Shown piece by piece: positions 55,791 to 64,000 of a stretch of 64,000 nt of DNA. Source of the DNA: Arthrobacter sp. (GTDB taxonomy: Bacteria; Actinomycetota; Actinomycetes; Actinomycetales; Micrococcaceae); NCBI GenBank assembly GCA_026393275.1, contig JAPLAM010000040.1, positions 1-64,000 on the forward strand, given 5' to 3'. Under the pieces are notes generated by a model. It made no database searches. It saw only the letters and a list, made by a program, of their open reading frames with translations, and had not been told where the DNA came from. The position numbers were made by a program, and so were the translations under genes. The number at the start of each line of letters is the position of its first letter. Position 1 is the first letter of the stretch.

Positions 55791-56767
55791 CAGCCACCGT
55801 CTCAGTCCGCACCGCAGCCCGGCCAGTGGCCCTCGTTGGAACCCTTCCCGCGGCCGCCGTCGATGCCGTGCTCCGGGCTGCCCTCTTGGAGGATGCACCC
55901 TACGGGGACATCACCTCGCAGACGCTCATCCCGGTCGAGGCGCGCGCCACGGCCGTGCTGGCAGCCCGGGTGCCGGGCGTGTTCAGCGGCGGGGAGGTCT
56001 TTGCCGCGGCGATGAAGCTGGCGGACTCCGGCGCCGCCGTCGAACTGCTCGTGGCGGACGGCGAGGCCTTTGACGCTGGCACGGCGCTGGCCCGGGTGAC
56101 CGGCAACGCCCGCGGCGTGCTGCTGGCGGAACGGGTGGCGCTGAACCTGGTCCAGCGGATGAGCGCGATCGCCACCCGGACCGCGGAGTTCGTCGCGCTG
56201 GTCGCCGGTACCCACGCGCGGATCACCGATACCCGGAAGACGACGCCGGGGCTGCGGGTGCTGGAGCGCTACGCGGTCCGCTGCGGCGGCGGGGCAAACC
56301 ACCGCTTCAGCCTCTCGGACGCAGTCCTCGCCAAGGACAACCACCTCGCAGTGCTCACCGGGGGAGACCCGACGCAGCTCACCGCGGTGCTGCGCGAGGC
56401 CAAGGCGCGGCTGGGGCACACCACGCACTTCGAGGTGGAGGTGGACAGCATGGACCAGATTGAACCCGTGCTGGCCGCCGGCGTGGACACCATCATGCTG
56501 GACAACTTCTCGCTGACCCAACTCGCCGACGGGGTCGAACTCGTGGCCGGGCGTGCCCGCGTCGAGGCCAGCGGCAACGTCAACCTCGCGACCGTGGCCG
56601 GCATCGCCGCCACCGGCGTGGACGTCATCTCGGTGGGCGCCCTCACCCACAGCGTCACCGCCCTGGACCTGGGACTCGACGTCGAGCTGGATCCGGACGG
56701 CGCGTCCGGGCCTGGTGCGTCCGGGCCCGCGGCGCCCGGCGCCTGGCCGGCTGCGGGGACGCCGTGA
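55787..56767 (+). CDS. nadC: Nicotinate-nucleotide pyrophosphorylase (carboxylating)
   Basis: This 326-residue quinolinate phosphoribosyltransferase makes NaMN from quinolinate and PRPP. Motifs are EDAPYGDITSQ, RISNtype substrate loop TDTRKTTPGLR, CGGGANHRFSL, and DTIMLDNFS with SGNVNL near the C-terminus. A short Pro/Ala/Gly tail of about 25 residues follows the fold. ATGA overlap with nadB, GTGA overlap with the desulfurase gene. Confidence 0.95.
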   Translation: MTATVSVRTAARPVALVGTLPAAAVDAVLRAALLEDAPYGDITSQTLIPVEARATAVLAARVPGVFSGGEVFAAAMKLADSGAAVELLVADGEAFDAGTALARVTGNARGVLLAERVALNLVQRMSAIATRTAEFVALVAGTHARITDTRKTTPGLRVLERYAVRCGGGANHRFSLSDAVLAKDNHLAVLTGGDPTQLTAVLREAKARLGHTTHFEVEVDSMDQIEPVLAAGVDTIMLDNFSLTQLADGVELVAGRARVEASGNVNLATVAGIAATGVDVISVGALTHSVTALDLGLDVELDPDGASGPGASGPAAPGAWPAAGTP

Positions 56768-57930
56768 TCTTCCTGGACGCCGCCGCGACCACTCCGGTCC
56801 GCCGGGAGGTGCTGGAGGCCATGTGGCCGTACCTGAGCGGGGAGTTCGGCAACCCGTCAAGCCACCATTCACTGGGCGACGCCGCCGCCGCGGCGCTCGC
56901 GGGAGCCCGGGAGATGACGGCGAAGGCGCTGGGCTGCCGTCCCGGCGAGGTCATCTTCACCTCCGGCGGCACGGAAGCGGACAACCTCGCCGTCAAGGGC
57001 ATCGCCCTGGCCCGGAGTGCCGCCGATCCGCGCCTGGACCGGGTAGCGATCAGCGCCGTCGAACATCCCGCGGTGGAAGAATCGGCGCGGTACCTTGAAC
57101 GCGTCCATGGCTTCGCCGTCGACGTGATCCCGGTGGACCGCTACGGGCAGGTCACCGAGGAGGCGCTCGCGGCCGCGCTCCGTCCGGACACCGCGCTGGC
57201 CAGCGTCATGTACGCGAATAACGAGGTGGGCACGGTCCAGCCCGTGGCCCGGCTGGCGGCGCTGGCCCGCGGCCGGGGTGTCCCGCTGCACAGCGACGCC
57301 GTGCAGGCCGCAGGCTGGCTGTCCCTCGACGTGCGGGACCTGGGCGTGGACGCGCTGAGTATTTCCGGCCACAAGCTGGGTGCCCCCAAGGGCTGCGGGG
57401 CGCTGTTCGTGCGCGGCCGGACCCGGCTGGAGCCGCTGATCCACGGCGGCGGGCAGGAACGCGGCCGCCGCTCGGGCACCGAGAACGTGGCCGGGGCCGT
57501 GGCGTTGGCGACGGCGCTGACCCTCGCGGGGGCGTCGCAGCGGGAAGCTTCCGCCCGGGTCGAGGCCTTGCGTGACGAGTTCATCGCCGCCGTCCTGACC
57601 GGGGTGCCCGGCGCTTTCCTCACTGGCCATCCGGGCGAGCGGCTGCCATCGGTGGCGTCGTTCTGCTTCCCGGGAACCAGCGGCGAGTCGGTGCTGCTGG
57701 AGCTCGAACGGCAGGGCGTCATTTGCTCCAGCGGTTCGGCCTGCGCCGCGGGCTCGGACGAGCCCTCCCCGGTGCTCCTGGCGATGGGGATCGGCGCGCA
57801 GGTGGCCCAGACCGCCGTGCGTTTCAGCTTCGATGCCAGCGTCACCGCCGCCGAGCTGCGCGAAGCGGCGGCAGCGGTGCGCACCGCCGTCGGCAGCGTC
57901 CGCTCCCTCGGCCCAACCGGGTCGCATTAG
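56764..57930 (+). CDS. Cysteine desulfurase (NifS/IscS-like) of the nad operon
   Basis: This 388-residue PLP enzyme removes sulfur from cysteine. PLP lysine is K204 (SGHKLGAPKG), and the persulfide-forming cysteine is C327 in SSGSACAAGS. The position at the end of nrtR-nadA-nadB-nadC suggests that it supplies sulfur for the NadA cluster, as described for NifS-like genes in other nad operons. It also resembles housekeeping IscS-type proteins, so a wider role is possible. Confidence 0.92.
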   Translation: MIFLDAAATTPVRREVLEAMWPYLSGEFGNPSSHHSLGDAAAAALAGAREMTAKALGCRPGEVIFTSGGTEADNLAVKGIALARSAADPRLDRVAISAVEHPAVEESARYLERVHGFAVDVIPVDRYGQVTEEALAAALRPDTALASVMYANNEVGTVQPVARLAALARGRGVPLHSDAVQAAGWLSLDVRDLGVDALSISGHKLGAPKGCGALFVRGRTRLEPLIHGGGQERGRRSGTENVAGAVALATALTLAGASQREASARVEALRDEFIAAVLTGVPGAFLTGHPGERLPSVASFCFPGTSGESVLLELERQGVICSSGSACAAGSDEPSPVLLAMGIGAQVAQTAVRFSFDASVTAAELREAAAAVRTAVGSVRSLGPTGSH

Positions 57931-57956
57931 CTGGCGTTTTGAGCGGCCGCCGGGAG

Positions 57957-58469
57957 TTAGCGGTGCCTGGCGCGGCGGAAGATCCAGTGCCGCAGCATGG
58001 TGAAACGCACGGCCGTGGCCAGGAAACCGGACAGCGTTGTGGTCCAGAGTTCGGCGGCGACGGTCGCGTCCGGGTTGATCCAGTGCAGGATGCCCAGGCT
58101 GCCGCCGGTGATCAGCAGTGCGACGGCAATGACGATCAGGCCGTTGAGGTGGTCTCGCTTCATCCGGTGCCGCTCGGTGATCTTGAATGTCAGCCGCCGG
58201 TTCAGGGCGGTATTCATCAGCGAGGTCAGGATCAGCGCCGCCGCGTTGGCCGGCTGGGGGCCGATCCAGGGCCGCAGGAACGCGAACAGCGCCAGCGAGG
58301 TCACGGTGCAGACAACGCCGACGCCGGTGAACCGCAGGAGCTGCCGCGCCACCGGATACCGGAGCAGGCCGCGTGGGCGCCGGCGCGTCGAAGCAGACGG
58401 GGCGGGCGGCGCCGTCGTCGTCGCACCTGGAAGCAGGCGCGGCTGTGCGTGTTGTAGCGGCGGCTCCAT
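57957..58469 (-). CDS. GtrA family membrane protein
   Basis: This 170-residue protein has an N-terminal basic, Pro/Ala-rich 40 residues, then four membrane helices of the GtrA type, with FTGVGVVCTVTSLALF in helix 1 and TALNRRLTFK in the conserved loop. GtrA proteins help flip or transfer polyprenyl-linked sugars to the cell surface. It begins 4 nt after the DUF1684 stop and is likely co-transcribed with it. Confidence 0.88.
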   Translation of the reverse strand: MEPPLQHAQPRLLPGATTTAPPAPSASTRRRPRGLLRYPVARQLLRFTGVGVVCTVTSLALFAFLRPWIGPQPANAAALILTSLMNTALNRRLTFKITERHRMKRDHLNGLIVIAVALLITGGSLGILHWINPDATVAAELWTTTLSGFLATAVRFTMLRHWIFRRARHR

Positions 58470-58473
58470 CCGT

Positions 58474-59148
58474 CTAGTACAGCTCGCCGACCGGGATGTC
58501 CACGGCGAGCCGGTTCGACGGCCCGGCCAGGGGGCAGGCCCACGCCTCGTTGTACGCGCAGGACGGGTTGTAGGCAAAGTTGAAGTCCAGCACGAATTCG
58601 GCGTCCGGTCCGGAACCGGCCACGCCGTGGAAGGCGCCCTTGATGGTATCCAGCAGGTAGCGCCCGGCACCGTAGCTGCCGCCGGGCTTGCCGGCGGTGG
58701 CATCGCGGAACGGCACGAAGATGCCGCCGCCGTAGCCGTTGAGCTTCCAGACCGCCAACTGGCCCATCTCGGGCAGGTCGAAGGTGCCGAGGCGGACAAA
58801 GCGGACGACGCCGTCGGTGCCGGTTTCGACATTCATCTCGCGCCCGGCGCCCTCCTTGGTGACGGGGACGTGGAAGCGGTAGATCGGGTCATAGTCGGCG
58901 GTCTTGAGGCCGCCGAAGCTCGCCTTGTCGGCGTCCGTCAGCGGTGAGGCCGGGTGGGTGCCGAACATCCGGTCCCGCTCATGCCGCCAGTAGGAGTGGG
59001 CTTCGGCCGGGCTGTCCGCAGCGATCTTCCGCACGGTCGCATACAGCGCAAAGGTCCGGAGCCGCCAGTCCGCGATGTCGACGGCGGACATCCCCGCCAC
59101 GCCGTCCGGGCCGCCAAAGTCCGCTGCATCCAAGTGCTGTTCCACCAT
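58474..59148 (-). CDS. DUF1684 protein
   Basis: This 224-residue cytosolic, beta-rich protein has the family motifs VWKLNGYGGGIFVPFRDAT and YNPSCAYNEAWACPLAG near the end, with conserved Asn, Tyr and Cys residues. The family is widespread but uncharacterised. The start is ATG 59148, 6 nt after a -10-like TAGGCT. It is divergent from the M20 peptidase gene. Confidence 0.9.
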   Translation of the reverse strand: MVEQHLDAADFGGPDGVAGMSAVDIADWRLRTFALYATVRKIAADSPAEAHSYWRHERDRMFGTHPASPLTDADKASFGGLKTADYDPIYRFHVPVTKEGAGREMNVETGTDGVVRFVRLGTFDLPEMGQLAVWKLNGYGGGIFVPFRDATAGKPGGSYGAGRYLLDTIKGAFHGVAGSGPDAEFVLDFNFAYNPSCAYNEAWACPLAGPSNRLAVDIPVGELY

Positions 59149-59154
59149 CCCCCC

Positions 59155-59160
59155 AGCCTA
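59155..59160 (-). promoter_or_regulatory. -10 element of the DUF1684-gtrA operon
   Basis: On the minus strand TAGGCT is followed by six G residues and ATG 59148. Confidence 0.45.
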
Positions 59161-59217
59161 GCCTTGTTTGGCCGGCCGACCTGCGGCGCCCTAACCGCGG
59201 AGCGCCGCTGCCGGTCG

Positions 59218-59223
59218 TAGACT
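59218..59223 (+). promoter_or_regulatory. -10 element of the M20 peptidase gene
   Basis: TAGACT lies 7 nt before ATG 59231; leaderless start likely. Confidence 0.5.
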
Positions 59224-59230
59224 TTCGCGC

Positions 59231-60610
59231 ATGCACAACACCGCCCCCGCCGCATCAGCCGGCCGCGCAGCCGGACCAGCCGGCCGCGCCGCCGCCTCGC
59301 TGGCCGAACTCGTCCGCTTCCGCACCGTGTCTTCCCGGGTTGCCGCCGAGGTGGAGACAGCGGAATTCGAGGGGTTCCTGGCCGCGCTTTCCCGGCTCTA
59401 CCCGGCGGTCCACTCCGCACTGGAGGTGGAACGCGTCAACGGGCAGGCATTGCTTTTCCGCTGGCCCGGTACTGCGGCCGGTACCGCCGCCGGGGACCGG
59501 CCGGTGGTGCTGATGGCGCACTACGACGTCGTCCCGGCCGGCGACGAGCAGGCGTGGACCCATCCGCCGTTCGCCGGTCAGAGCGACGGAACGCACTTGT
59601 GGGGCCGCGGCACCCTGGACGACAAGGGCCAGCTGGTCGCGATCCTGGAGGCCGCGGAGGCGCTGCTGGGCGCGGGCTTCACCCCGGCGCGGGACGTCTA
59701 CTTCTCGTTCGGCAACAACGAGGAGACCGCCGGCGGCAGCGCCGCGGCCGCCGCAGCGCTCCTCACGGAGAGGGGAGTGCGGCCGTGGCTTGTGCTGGAT
59801 GAGGGCGGCGCCGTGGCAGGCGGCGCGTTCCCCGGCGTGAGCCGGCCGGCCGCCGTAGTGGGCGTGGCCGAAAAGGGGATCCTGGATGTGGAGCTGCTGA
59901 CCCGGGACCCCGGCGGACACGCCTCCACGCCGCCCCGGATGGGGGCGACCGCGCGGCTGGCCCGGGCGATCACGCGGATCGAGGGCAGCCCCTTTCCGCA
60001 GCGACTCCCGGACGTGACGGCGGAGATGCTCCGGCGCTTCGGCCCGTACGCCCCCGCCCCGCTGCGGATTGCGTTTGCGAACCTCGCCCTGCTCAAGGCG
60101 CCGATGACGTGGCTTTTCGGGCGGCTGGGGAACGAAACCAATGCGATGACCCGCACCACCGTGGCCGTCACCACCCTGGAGGGCAGCGCCGGCGCCAACG
60201 TGCTGGCCGCAACGGCCAAGGCGAACGCGAACATCCGGATCGCCGTGGGGGACACCGTGGCCGGCACGGTGGAGCGGCTGCGGAAGATCATCCGCGACCC
60301 GAGGGTGGAGCTGCGGGTGGTGGAGGGTAACGAGCCGACGCCGGTCTCCGCCTTCGCCGGGCCGCAATGGCAACTGCTGGAGGACAGCATCGCCGCGACG
60401 TTCCCGGAGGCGATCATCACGCCGTACATCATGATGGGCGGGACGGATTCACGCCGCTTCACCGGGATCTGCGACTCCGTCTACCGGTTCGCGCCGTTCG
60501 CCATGGACACTGCGGACCGCGGCTCCATCCACGCCGTCGACGAAAAGATCTCGCTGGAGACCCTGGGCCGCGGCGTCCGCTTCTACGAAACGCTGCTCCG
60601 GAAGCTTTGA
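59231..60610 (+). CDS. M20 family metallopeptidase
   Basis: This 459-residue zinc carboxypeptidase/dipeptidase has MAHYDVVPAG (zinc His and Asp), WGRGTLDDKGQLV (bridging Asp), NNEETAGG (catalytic Glu) and the late MMGGTDSRRF, with the dimerisation domain containing the RDPGGHASTPP motif. It resembles N-acyl amino-acid hydrolases and carboxypeptidase S. There is no signal peptide, so it is cytosolic. Confidence 0.93.
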   Translation: MHNTAPAASAGRAAGPAGRAAASLAELVRFRTVSSRVAAEVETAEFEGFLAALSRLYPAVHSALEVERVNGQALLFRWPGTAAGTAAGDRPVVLMAHYDVVPAGDEQAWTHPPFAGQSDGTHLWGRGTLDDKGQLVAILEAAEALLGAGFTPARDVYFSFGNNEETAGGSAAAAAALLTERGVRPWLVLDEGGAVAGGAFPGVSRPAAVVGVAEKGILDVELLTRDPGGHASTPPRMGATARLARAITRIEGSPFPQRLPDVTAEMLRRFGPYAPAPLRIAFANLALLKAPMTWLFGRLGNETNAMTRTTVAVTTLEGSAGANVLAATAKANANIRIAVGDTVAGTVERLRKIIRDPRVELRVVEGNEPTPVSAFAGPQWQLLEDSIAATFPEAIITPYIMMGGTDSRRFTGICDSVYRFAPFAMDTADRGSIHAVDEKISLETLGRGVRFYETLLRKL

Positions 60611-60627
60611 ACTGTCCGGGCCCCGGC

Positions 60628-60633
60628 TACGCT
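60628..60633 (+). promoter_or_regulatory. -10 element of the lipoprotein gene
   Basis: TACGCT lies 6 nt before ATG 60640. Confidence 0.4.
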
Positions 60634-60639
60634 GGCACC

Positions 60640-61461
60640 ATGACTGGGACGGCTATTTCCCGAGGAATCCGGCTCGCCGCCGCGCTCGCGCTCGCAGCCA
60701 CGGCGCTCGCCGGCTGCAGCAGCGAGGGCAAGGGCACTCCGGCCTGGACGGCGGGCGCCACGGAGGGCACGACGGCGGATCCGTCCGCGGGTGCCGCGTC
60801 GCCGGGCGCGCCGTCCGCAGCGGGTACGGCATCCGCCGGCGCCAGTGCCGGTGCCACGACGGGCACGACGGCGGGGGCGACGGCAGCGGCCTGGAAGACG
60901 TTCGCGGACCCCGGGAAGAATGTCAGTTTCGACCTGCCGCAGGAATGGATTGCCCAGTCGGTCACCCCGGCGCAGGGCACGCTGCCGGGGGCGCTGCGGA
61001 TCGAGGTCAAGGACGCCGAGGGCCGGTACCTGGCCGCCCTGCAGACCGGCCTTGCGCCGCAGCCCGCCGGGCCCTGCGCGGCCGATGCCGCGAAGCCCTA
61101 CGTGGTGGTCAGCAGCGTGCCGGTGGACCTGCCGCACCGCGGCGGGGACGGCACCATCGACCCGCACGTGGTGTTCCGCGTGATCCAGGGCTACAAGTAT
61201 TTCGGCTCCTACGGCGTCACCAACGTGGTCGGCGGCGCGGACGGAAAGTCCTGCGCCCTGCAGAACATCGTGCGCGGCCCCGAAGGTAAGGGTGACTATT
61301 CCTTCGGCGACCTGGCCGAGCTCAAGGCATTCGCCGCGGACCAGAAAGTTGCCCCGGCCAAGTCCTTTGACACGCTGGCGCAGGCAGACAAATATGTCAA
61401 CGACGGCTCCGAATTTGCCAACGTCCAGCGGATGCTAATGTCGCTGAAGATCAAAAACTAG
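60640..61461 (+). CDS. Lipoprotein with Thr/Ala/Gly-rich spacer
   Basis: This 273-residue protein has a lipoprotein signal (GIRLAAALALAATALAGC, lipobox LAGC), then a low-complexity Ala/Gly/Thr/Ser stalk (about 30-85) and a globular domain (about 88-273) beginning WKTFADPGKNVSFDLPQEW, the layout of LpqN/LpqT-like or PsbP-like secreted domains. Two cysteines in the globular domain could be bridged. The function is unknown. Confidence 0.82.
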   Translation: MTGTAISRGIRLAAALALAATALAGCSSEGKGTPAWTAGATEGTTADPSAGAASPGAPSAAGTASAGASAGATTGTTAGATAAAWKTFADPGKNVSFDLPQEWIAQSVTPAQGTLPGALRIEVKDAEGRYLAALQTGLAPQPAGPCAADAAKPYVVVSSVPVDLPHRGGDGTIDPHVVFRVIQGYKYFGSYGVTNVVGGADGKSCALQNIVRGPEGKGDYSFGDLAELKAFAADQKVAPAKSFDTLAQADKYVNDGSEFANVQRMLMSLKIKN

Positions 61462-61476
61462 CCCCTCCGGAGATTC

Positions 61477-62283
61477 ATGGAACGCATCGTGTCCGCACGC
61501 CTGGCCTTCAAGACCGTGGCCGACACCAAGGTCGCGATGGCCGTCGCCGTTGCCCGCAATCCCGGCTACAGCCGCTTGGAGGAGTCGCTCTCAGTCACGG
61601 CGTCCGGCGAGGACGTACCCCTGACCGAACTCTCGGACCACCACGGCGGACGCTTCCACTACATGGAGTTCGCCGAGCCCACCGAGGTCCTGGTCGAGTA
61701 TGACGCCGCGGTCACCGGACTCGCGGCCCCGGAGGACCCCGGGCTGATGGAACTCATCCGTTACGTTCGGCCCAGCCGCTACGCCGAATCAGACCGGCTG
61801 CTCCCGACGGCGTACGCCGAATTCGGCGGCCTGCAGGGCGCCGAACTGCTGCACGCCGTGCGCGACTGGGTCTTCAACGAACTGCGGTACGTCAGCGGGT
61901 CATCGCGCGGGACCGACGGCGCCGTCGAGACGCTGCTGCACCGGCGCGGTGTCTGCCGGGACTTCGCCCACCTGGCGATTGCACTGCTGCGTTCCAAGAA
62001 CGTCCCGGCCCGGCTCGCGGCCGTCTATGCGCCCGGACTGAGCCCGATGGACTTCCACGCCGTGGCCGAGGCCCATGTCAACGGCGCCTGGCACGTGATC
62101 GACCCGACCGGGCTGGCGCCCCGGGAGAGCATGCTCCGGATCACCGCCGGCCGGGATTCCTCGGACACGGCGTTCCTGTCCACCGTGGGCGGCAGCCTTT
62201 CGCTCCGGGAGCTCAAGGTCACCGCCACCGTGACCGGCGACCTGCCGGCCGAGGACCCGGCGGCGCTGGTCGCTATCGCCTAG
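61477..62283 (+). CDS. Transglutaminase-like cysteine protease-fold protein
   Basis: This 268-residue protein has an N-terminal beta domain (about 1-90) and a transglutaminase core with a complete triad: C160 (RRGVCRDFAH), H194 (DFHAVAEAH) and D209 (HVIDPTG). Cytosolic members of this group cleave peptides or isopeptides rather than cross-link. It starts 16 nt after the lipoprotein stop. Its 3' end overlaps the convergent marR gene by 11 bp. Confidence 0.9.
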   Translation: MERIVSARLAFKTVADTKVAMAVAVARNPGYSRLEESLSVTASGEDVPLTELSDHHGGRFHYMEFAEPTEVLVEYDAAVTGLAAPEDPGLMELIRYVRPSRYAESDRLLPTAYAEFGGLQGAELLHAVRDWVFNELRYVSGSSRGTDGAVETLLHRRGVCRDFAHLAIALLRSKNVPARLAAVYAPGLSPMDFHAVAEAHVNGAWHVIDPTGLAPRESMLRITAGRDSSDTAFLSTVGGSLSLRELKVTATVTGDLPAEDPAALVAIA

Positions 62284-62788
62284 CGTCCTGGACCGAGGTC
62301 CGCAGCTTCTCCGTCAGCCGCAGCAGCTCGCGCTGTTCCGCGGCCGTCAGGGCCGGGACCACCAGGGACGCGATGTCGCGCACATGCTCGCGGCCGATCT
62401 GCTTCTGCAGTTCCCGGCCGGCCTCGGTGAGCTGGACCAGGACGCCGCGGCCGTCGTCGGGGGCGGGCATCCGCTGCACCAGGCCGCGCTTTTCCAGACG
62501 CTCCACCAGCCGGCTCAGGCTCGACTGGCTCAGCAGCACGTGGTCGTTGAGTTCGTTCTGCCGGAGCCAGCCGGACGGACAGCCGGAGAGCGTGAACAGC
62601 ACGTCATACTCGTTGAGCGCCAGGGCCTTGAACGCGGGGCCGGACTGCAGCCTGCGCATCACGGCGACCTGCGCCCGGAACAGCGACTCCCAGGTCTGCG
62701 CCGCCAGCCGCACCGGGGAAGCCGGTGCGGCTGACGATTCGGCCGGCACCAGGGCCTGGGGCCCGGCCGGGCTTGACTTGGCGGACAT
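62273..62788 (-). CDS. MarR family transcriptional regulator
   Basis: This 171-residue regulator has a winged helix-turn-helix (LRQNELNDHVLLSQSSLSRLVERL) and the wing VQRMPAPDDGRGVLVQLT. A Pro/Ala/Ser-rich 25-residue N-terminus precedes the domain. The ATGA overlap with the luciferase-like gene makes the two an operon; the palindrome upstream of that gene is the likely autoregulatory site. Confidence 0.92.
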   Translation of the reverse strand: MSAKSSPAGPQALVPAESSAAPASPVRLAAQTWESLFRAQVAVMRRLQSGPAFKALALNEYDVLFTLSGCPSGWLRQNELNDHVLLSQSSLSRLVERLEKRGLVQRMPAPDDGRGVLVQLTEAGRELQKQIGREHVRDIASLVVPALTAAEQRELLRLTEKLRTSVQDARR

Positions 62789-63891
62789 CAGGCGTCCTGC
62801 GGGGCCGCTTCACGGGCCGCCAGCGAGGCTGCCACGCGACCGGCGTGCGTCGGCGGTGCCGGTACGTGGGCCGGAGTCTTCTCCGCGTATTCCTTGCGGA
62901 GCACCGGCAGGACTTCCTCGCCGAACAGGTCCAGCTGCTCCAGCACGGTCTTCAGCGGCAGGCCGGCGTGGTCGATCAGGAAGAGCTGGCGCTGGTAGTC
63001 GCCGAAGTACTCGCGGAACGTGAGGGTCTTCTCGATGACTTCCTGCGGGCTTCCGACCGTCAGCGGGGTCTGCGACGTGAAGTCCTCCAGCGAGGGGCCG
63101 TGGCCGTAGACCGGGGCGCTGTCGAAGTACGGCCGGAACTGCTTGACCGCGTCCTGGGAGTTCTTGCTCATGAAGAACTGGCCGCCGAGGCCCACGATGG
63201 CCTGGTCCGCCTTGCCGTGGCCGTAGTGCTCGTAGCGTTCGCGGTAGAGGCCGATCAGCTGCTGGTAGTGCTCCTTGGGCCAGAAGATGTTGTTGGCGAA
63301 GAAGCCGTCGCCGTAGTACGCGGCCACTTCGGCGATCTGCGGCGTGCGGATGGAGCCGTGCCAGACGAAGGGGGCGACGCCGTCGAGCGGGCGCGGCGTG
63401 GAGGTGAAGTTCTGCAACGGGGTGCGGAACTTGCCGGACCAGTTGACGGTGTCCTCGTCCCAGAGCCGGCGCAGCAGGCTGTAGTTTTCGATCGCGAGCT
63501 CCACCCCGTCCTGGATGTTCTTGCCGAACCAGGGGTAGACGGGGGCGGTGTTGCCGCGGCCCAGGACCAAGTCCACCCGGCCGTCGGCCAGGTGCTGGAG
63601 CATCGCGAAATCCTCGGCGATCTTCACCGGGTCATTGGTGGTGATCAGCGTGGTGGCGGTGGAGAGGATGATCCGCTCCGTCTGCGCCGCGATGTAGCCC
63701 AGGGTGGTGGTGGGCGAGGAGGAGAAGAACGGCCGGTTGTGGTGCTCGCCGATGGCGTAGACATCCATGCCTATTTCTTCGACCTTCTTGGCGATCGCCA
63801 CCGAGGCTTTGATGCGCTCGTTTTCCGTGGGGGTGCGGCCCGTGGTGGGGTCGGTGGTGATGTCGCTGACGCTGAATACGCCGATCTGCAT
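62788..63891 (-). CDS. Luciferase-like FMN-dependent monooxygenase
   Basis: This 367-residue LLM-class flavoprotein has the conserved YAIGEHHNRPF strand, TTLITTNDPVKIAEDFA and PFVWHGSIRTPQ. It resembles the CE1758-type family that usually works with a separate FMN reductase, which is not in the window. The C-terminus has an Ala/Pro-rich extension of about 35 residues. AAAGGA precedes ATG 63891, chosen over an ATG at 63960 that would lie within the operator. Confidence 0.92.
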   Translation of the reverse strand: MQIGVFSVSDITTDPTTGRTPTENERIKASVAIAKKVEEIGMDVYAIGEHHNRPFFSSSPTTTLGYIAAQTERIILSTATTLITTNDPVKIAEDFAMLQHLADGRVDLVLGRGNTAPVYPWFGKNIQDGVELAIENYSLLRRLWDEDTVNWSGKFRTPLQNFTSTPRPLDGVAPFVWHGSIRTPQIAEVAAYYGDGFFANNIFWPKEHYQQLIGLYRERYEHYGHGKADQAIVGLGGQFFMSKNSQDAVKQFRPYFDSAPVYGHGPSLEDFTSQTPLTVGSPQEVIEKTLTFREYFGDYQRQLFLIDHAGLPLKTVLEQLDLFGEEVLPVLRKEYAEKTPAHVPAPPTHAGRVAASLAAREAAPQDA

Positions 63892-63945
63892 GGTATTCCT
63901 TTCCGGTCCGGAGTCTTCCGGTTGCTGCTTCCAGTGTAGCCGATT

Positions 63946-63963
63946 TATATGCATTTGCATCTA
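63946..63963. promoter_or_regulatory. Probable MarR operator
   Basis: The core ATGCATTTGCAT (63949-63960) is a 5-2-5 inverted repeat, extended to 18 bp with one mismatched pair (T63948/C63961). On the minus strand it overlaps a -10-like TATAAA. Expected site of autorepression of the luciferase-like/marR operon. Confidence 0.55.
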
Positions 63964-64000
63964 TTGTCTTCTATAACGTCCGCCACGCCCGGATATTCCG

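Overview
The window is high-GC chromosomal DNA from an actinobacterium, most probably Arthrobacter, Pseudarthrobacter or a close Micrococcaceae relative. This rests on the protein sequences, on GTG and TTG starts, on four-base ATGA/GTGA gene overlaps, and on actinobacterial markers (NucS, DUF2550 behind atpC, DUF2017 beside clpS, DUF3039, NrtR-nadABC). As I remember it, the order atp operon - DUF2550 - nucS - thioredoxin-like protein - pncB - clpS - DUF2017 - murI - MBL hydrolase - rph - rdgB parallels the Mycobacterium tuberculosis segment around Rv1304-Rv1341, with other genes inserted or lost. There is no rRNA, tRNA, CRISPR array, prophage, insertion sequence or obvious island.

Layout. 1-7343: F1Fo ATP synthase operon (AtpZ/AtpI-like tail, atpBEFHAGDC) with a 16-bp perfect hairpin between atpA and atpG. 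7354-11647: DUF2550, a membrane-anchored esterase, and a large fusion of a catalytically dead rhomboid-like region with a DUF2156 lipid-aminoacylation domain. 11732-15712: cold-shock protein with a hairpin-rich leader, nucS with a divergent zinc-ribbon gene, a hydrolase, an AI-2E family exporter. 15926-25566: envelope protein, redox-dead thioredoxin/TPR protein, old yellow enzyme, ABC exporter, nagB, DUF3039 plus helicase. 25690-32683: lipoprotein, pncA/pncB (NAD salvage), clpS-DUF2017, murI-MBL-rph-rdgB. 32743-42532: DedA, DnaQ-like exonuclease with BRCT, DUF4395, ADP-ribosylglycohydrolase, two DUF202 proteins, aquaporin, sbcDC. 42622-51684: two MFS transporters, a 2-oxoacid dehydrogenase operon whose E2 is only a lipoyl domain followed by an alpha/beta hydrolase, an amino-acid permease divergent from an Lrp regulator, a mycothiol-dependent-type protein. 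51831-57930: NrtR-regulated de novo NAD operon nrtR-nadA-nadB-nadC-cysteine desulfurase. 57957-63891: GtrA, DUF1684, M20 peptidase, lipoprotein, transglutaminase-like protein, MarR-luciferase-like monooxygenase operon.

How genes work together. Both NAD routes are present: de novo (nadABC, with a desulfurase that may serve the NadA cluster) and salvage (pncA, pncB). SbcCD, NucS, the DnaQ-like exonuclease and the helicase are genome-maintenance functions.

Regulatory layer. Many first genes have a -10-like TANNNT hexamer only 6-7 nt before the start codon, implying leaderless mRNAs. Clear palindromes lie before nrtR, the Lrp gene, the MHS transporter, the envelope protein at 15926 and the luciferase-like gene. 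A REP-like repeat occurs between pncB and clpS, and a related copy appears in frame inside nadB. I see no wholly new multi-gene defence or metabolic system. The most unusual items are the split lipoyl/hydrolase E2, the dead-rhomboid/DUF2156 plus esterase pair, and the repeat inside nadB.
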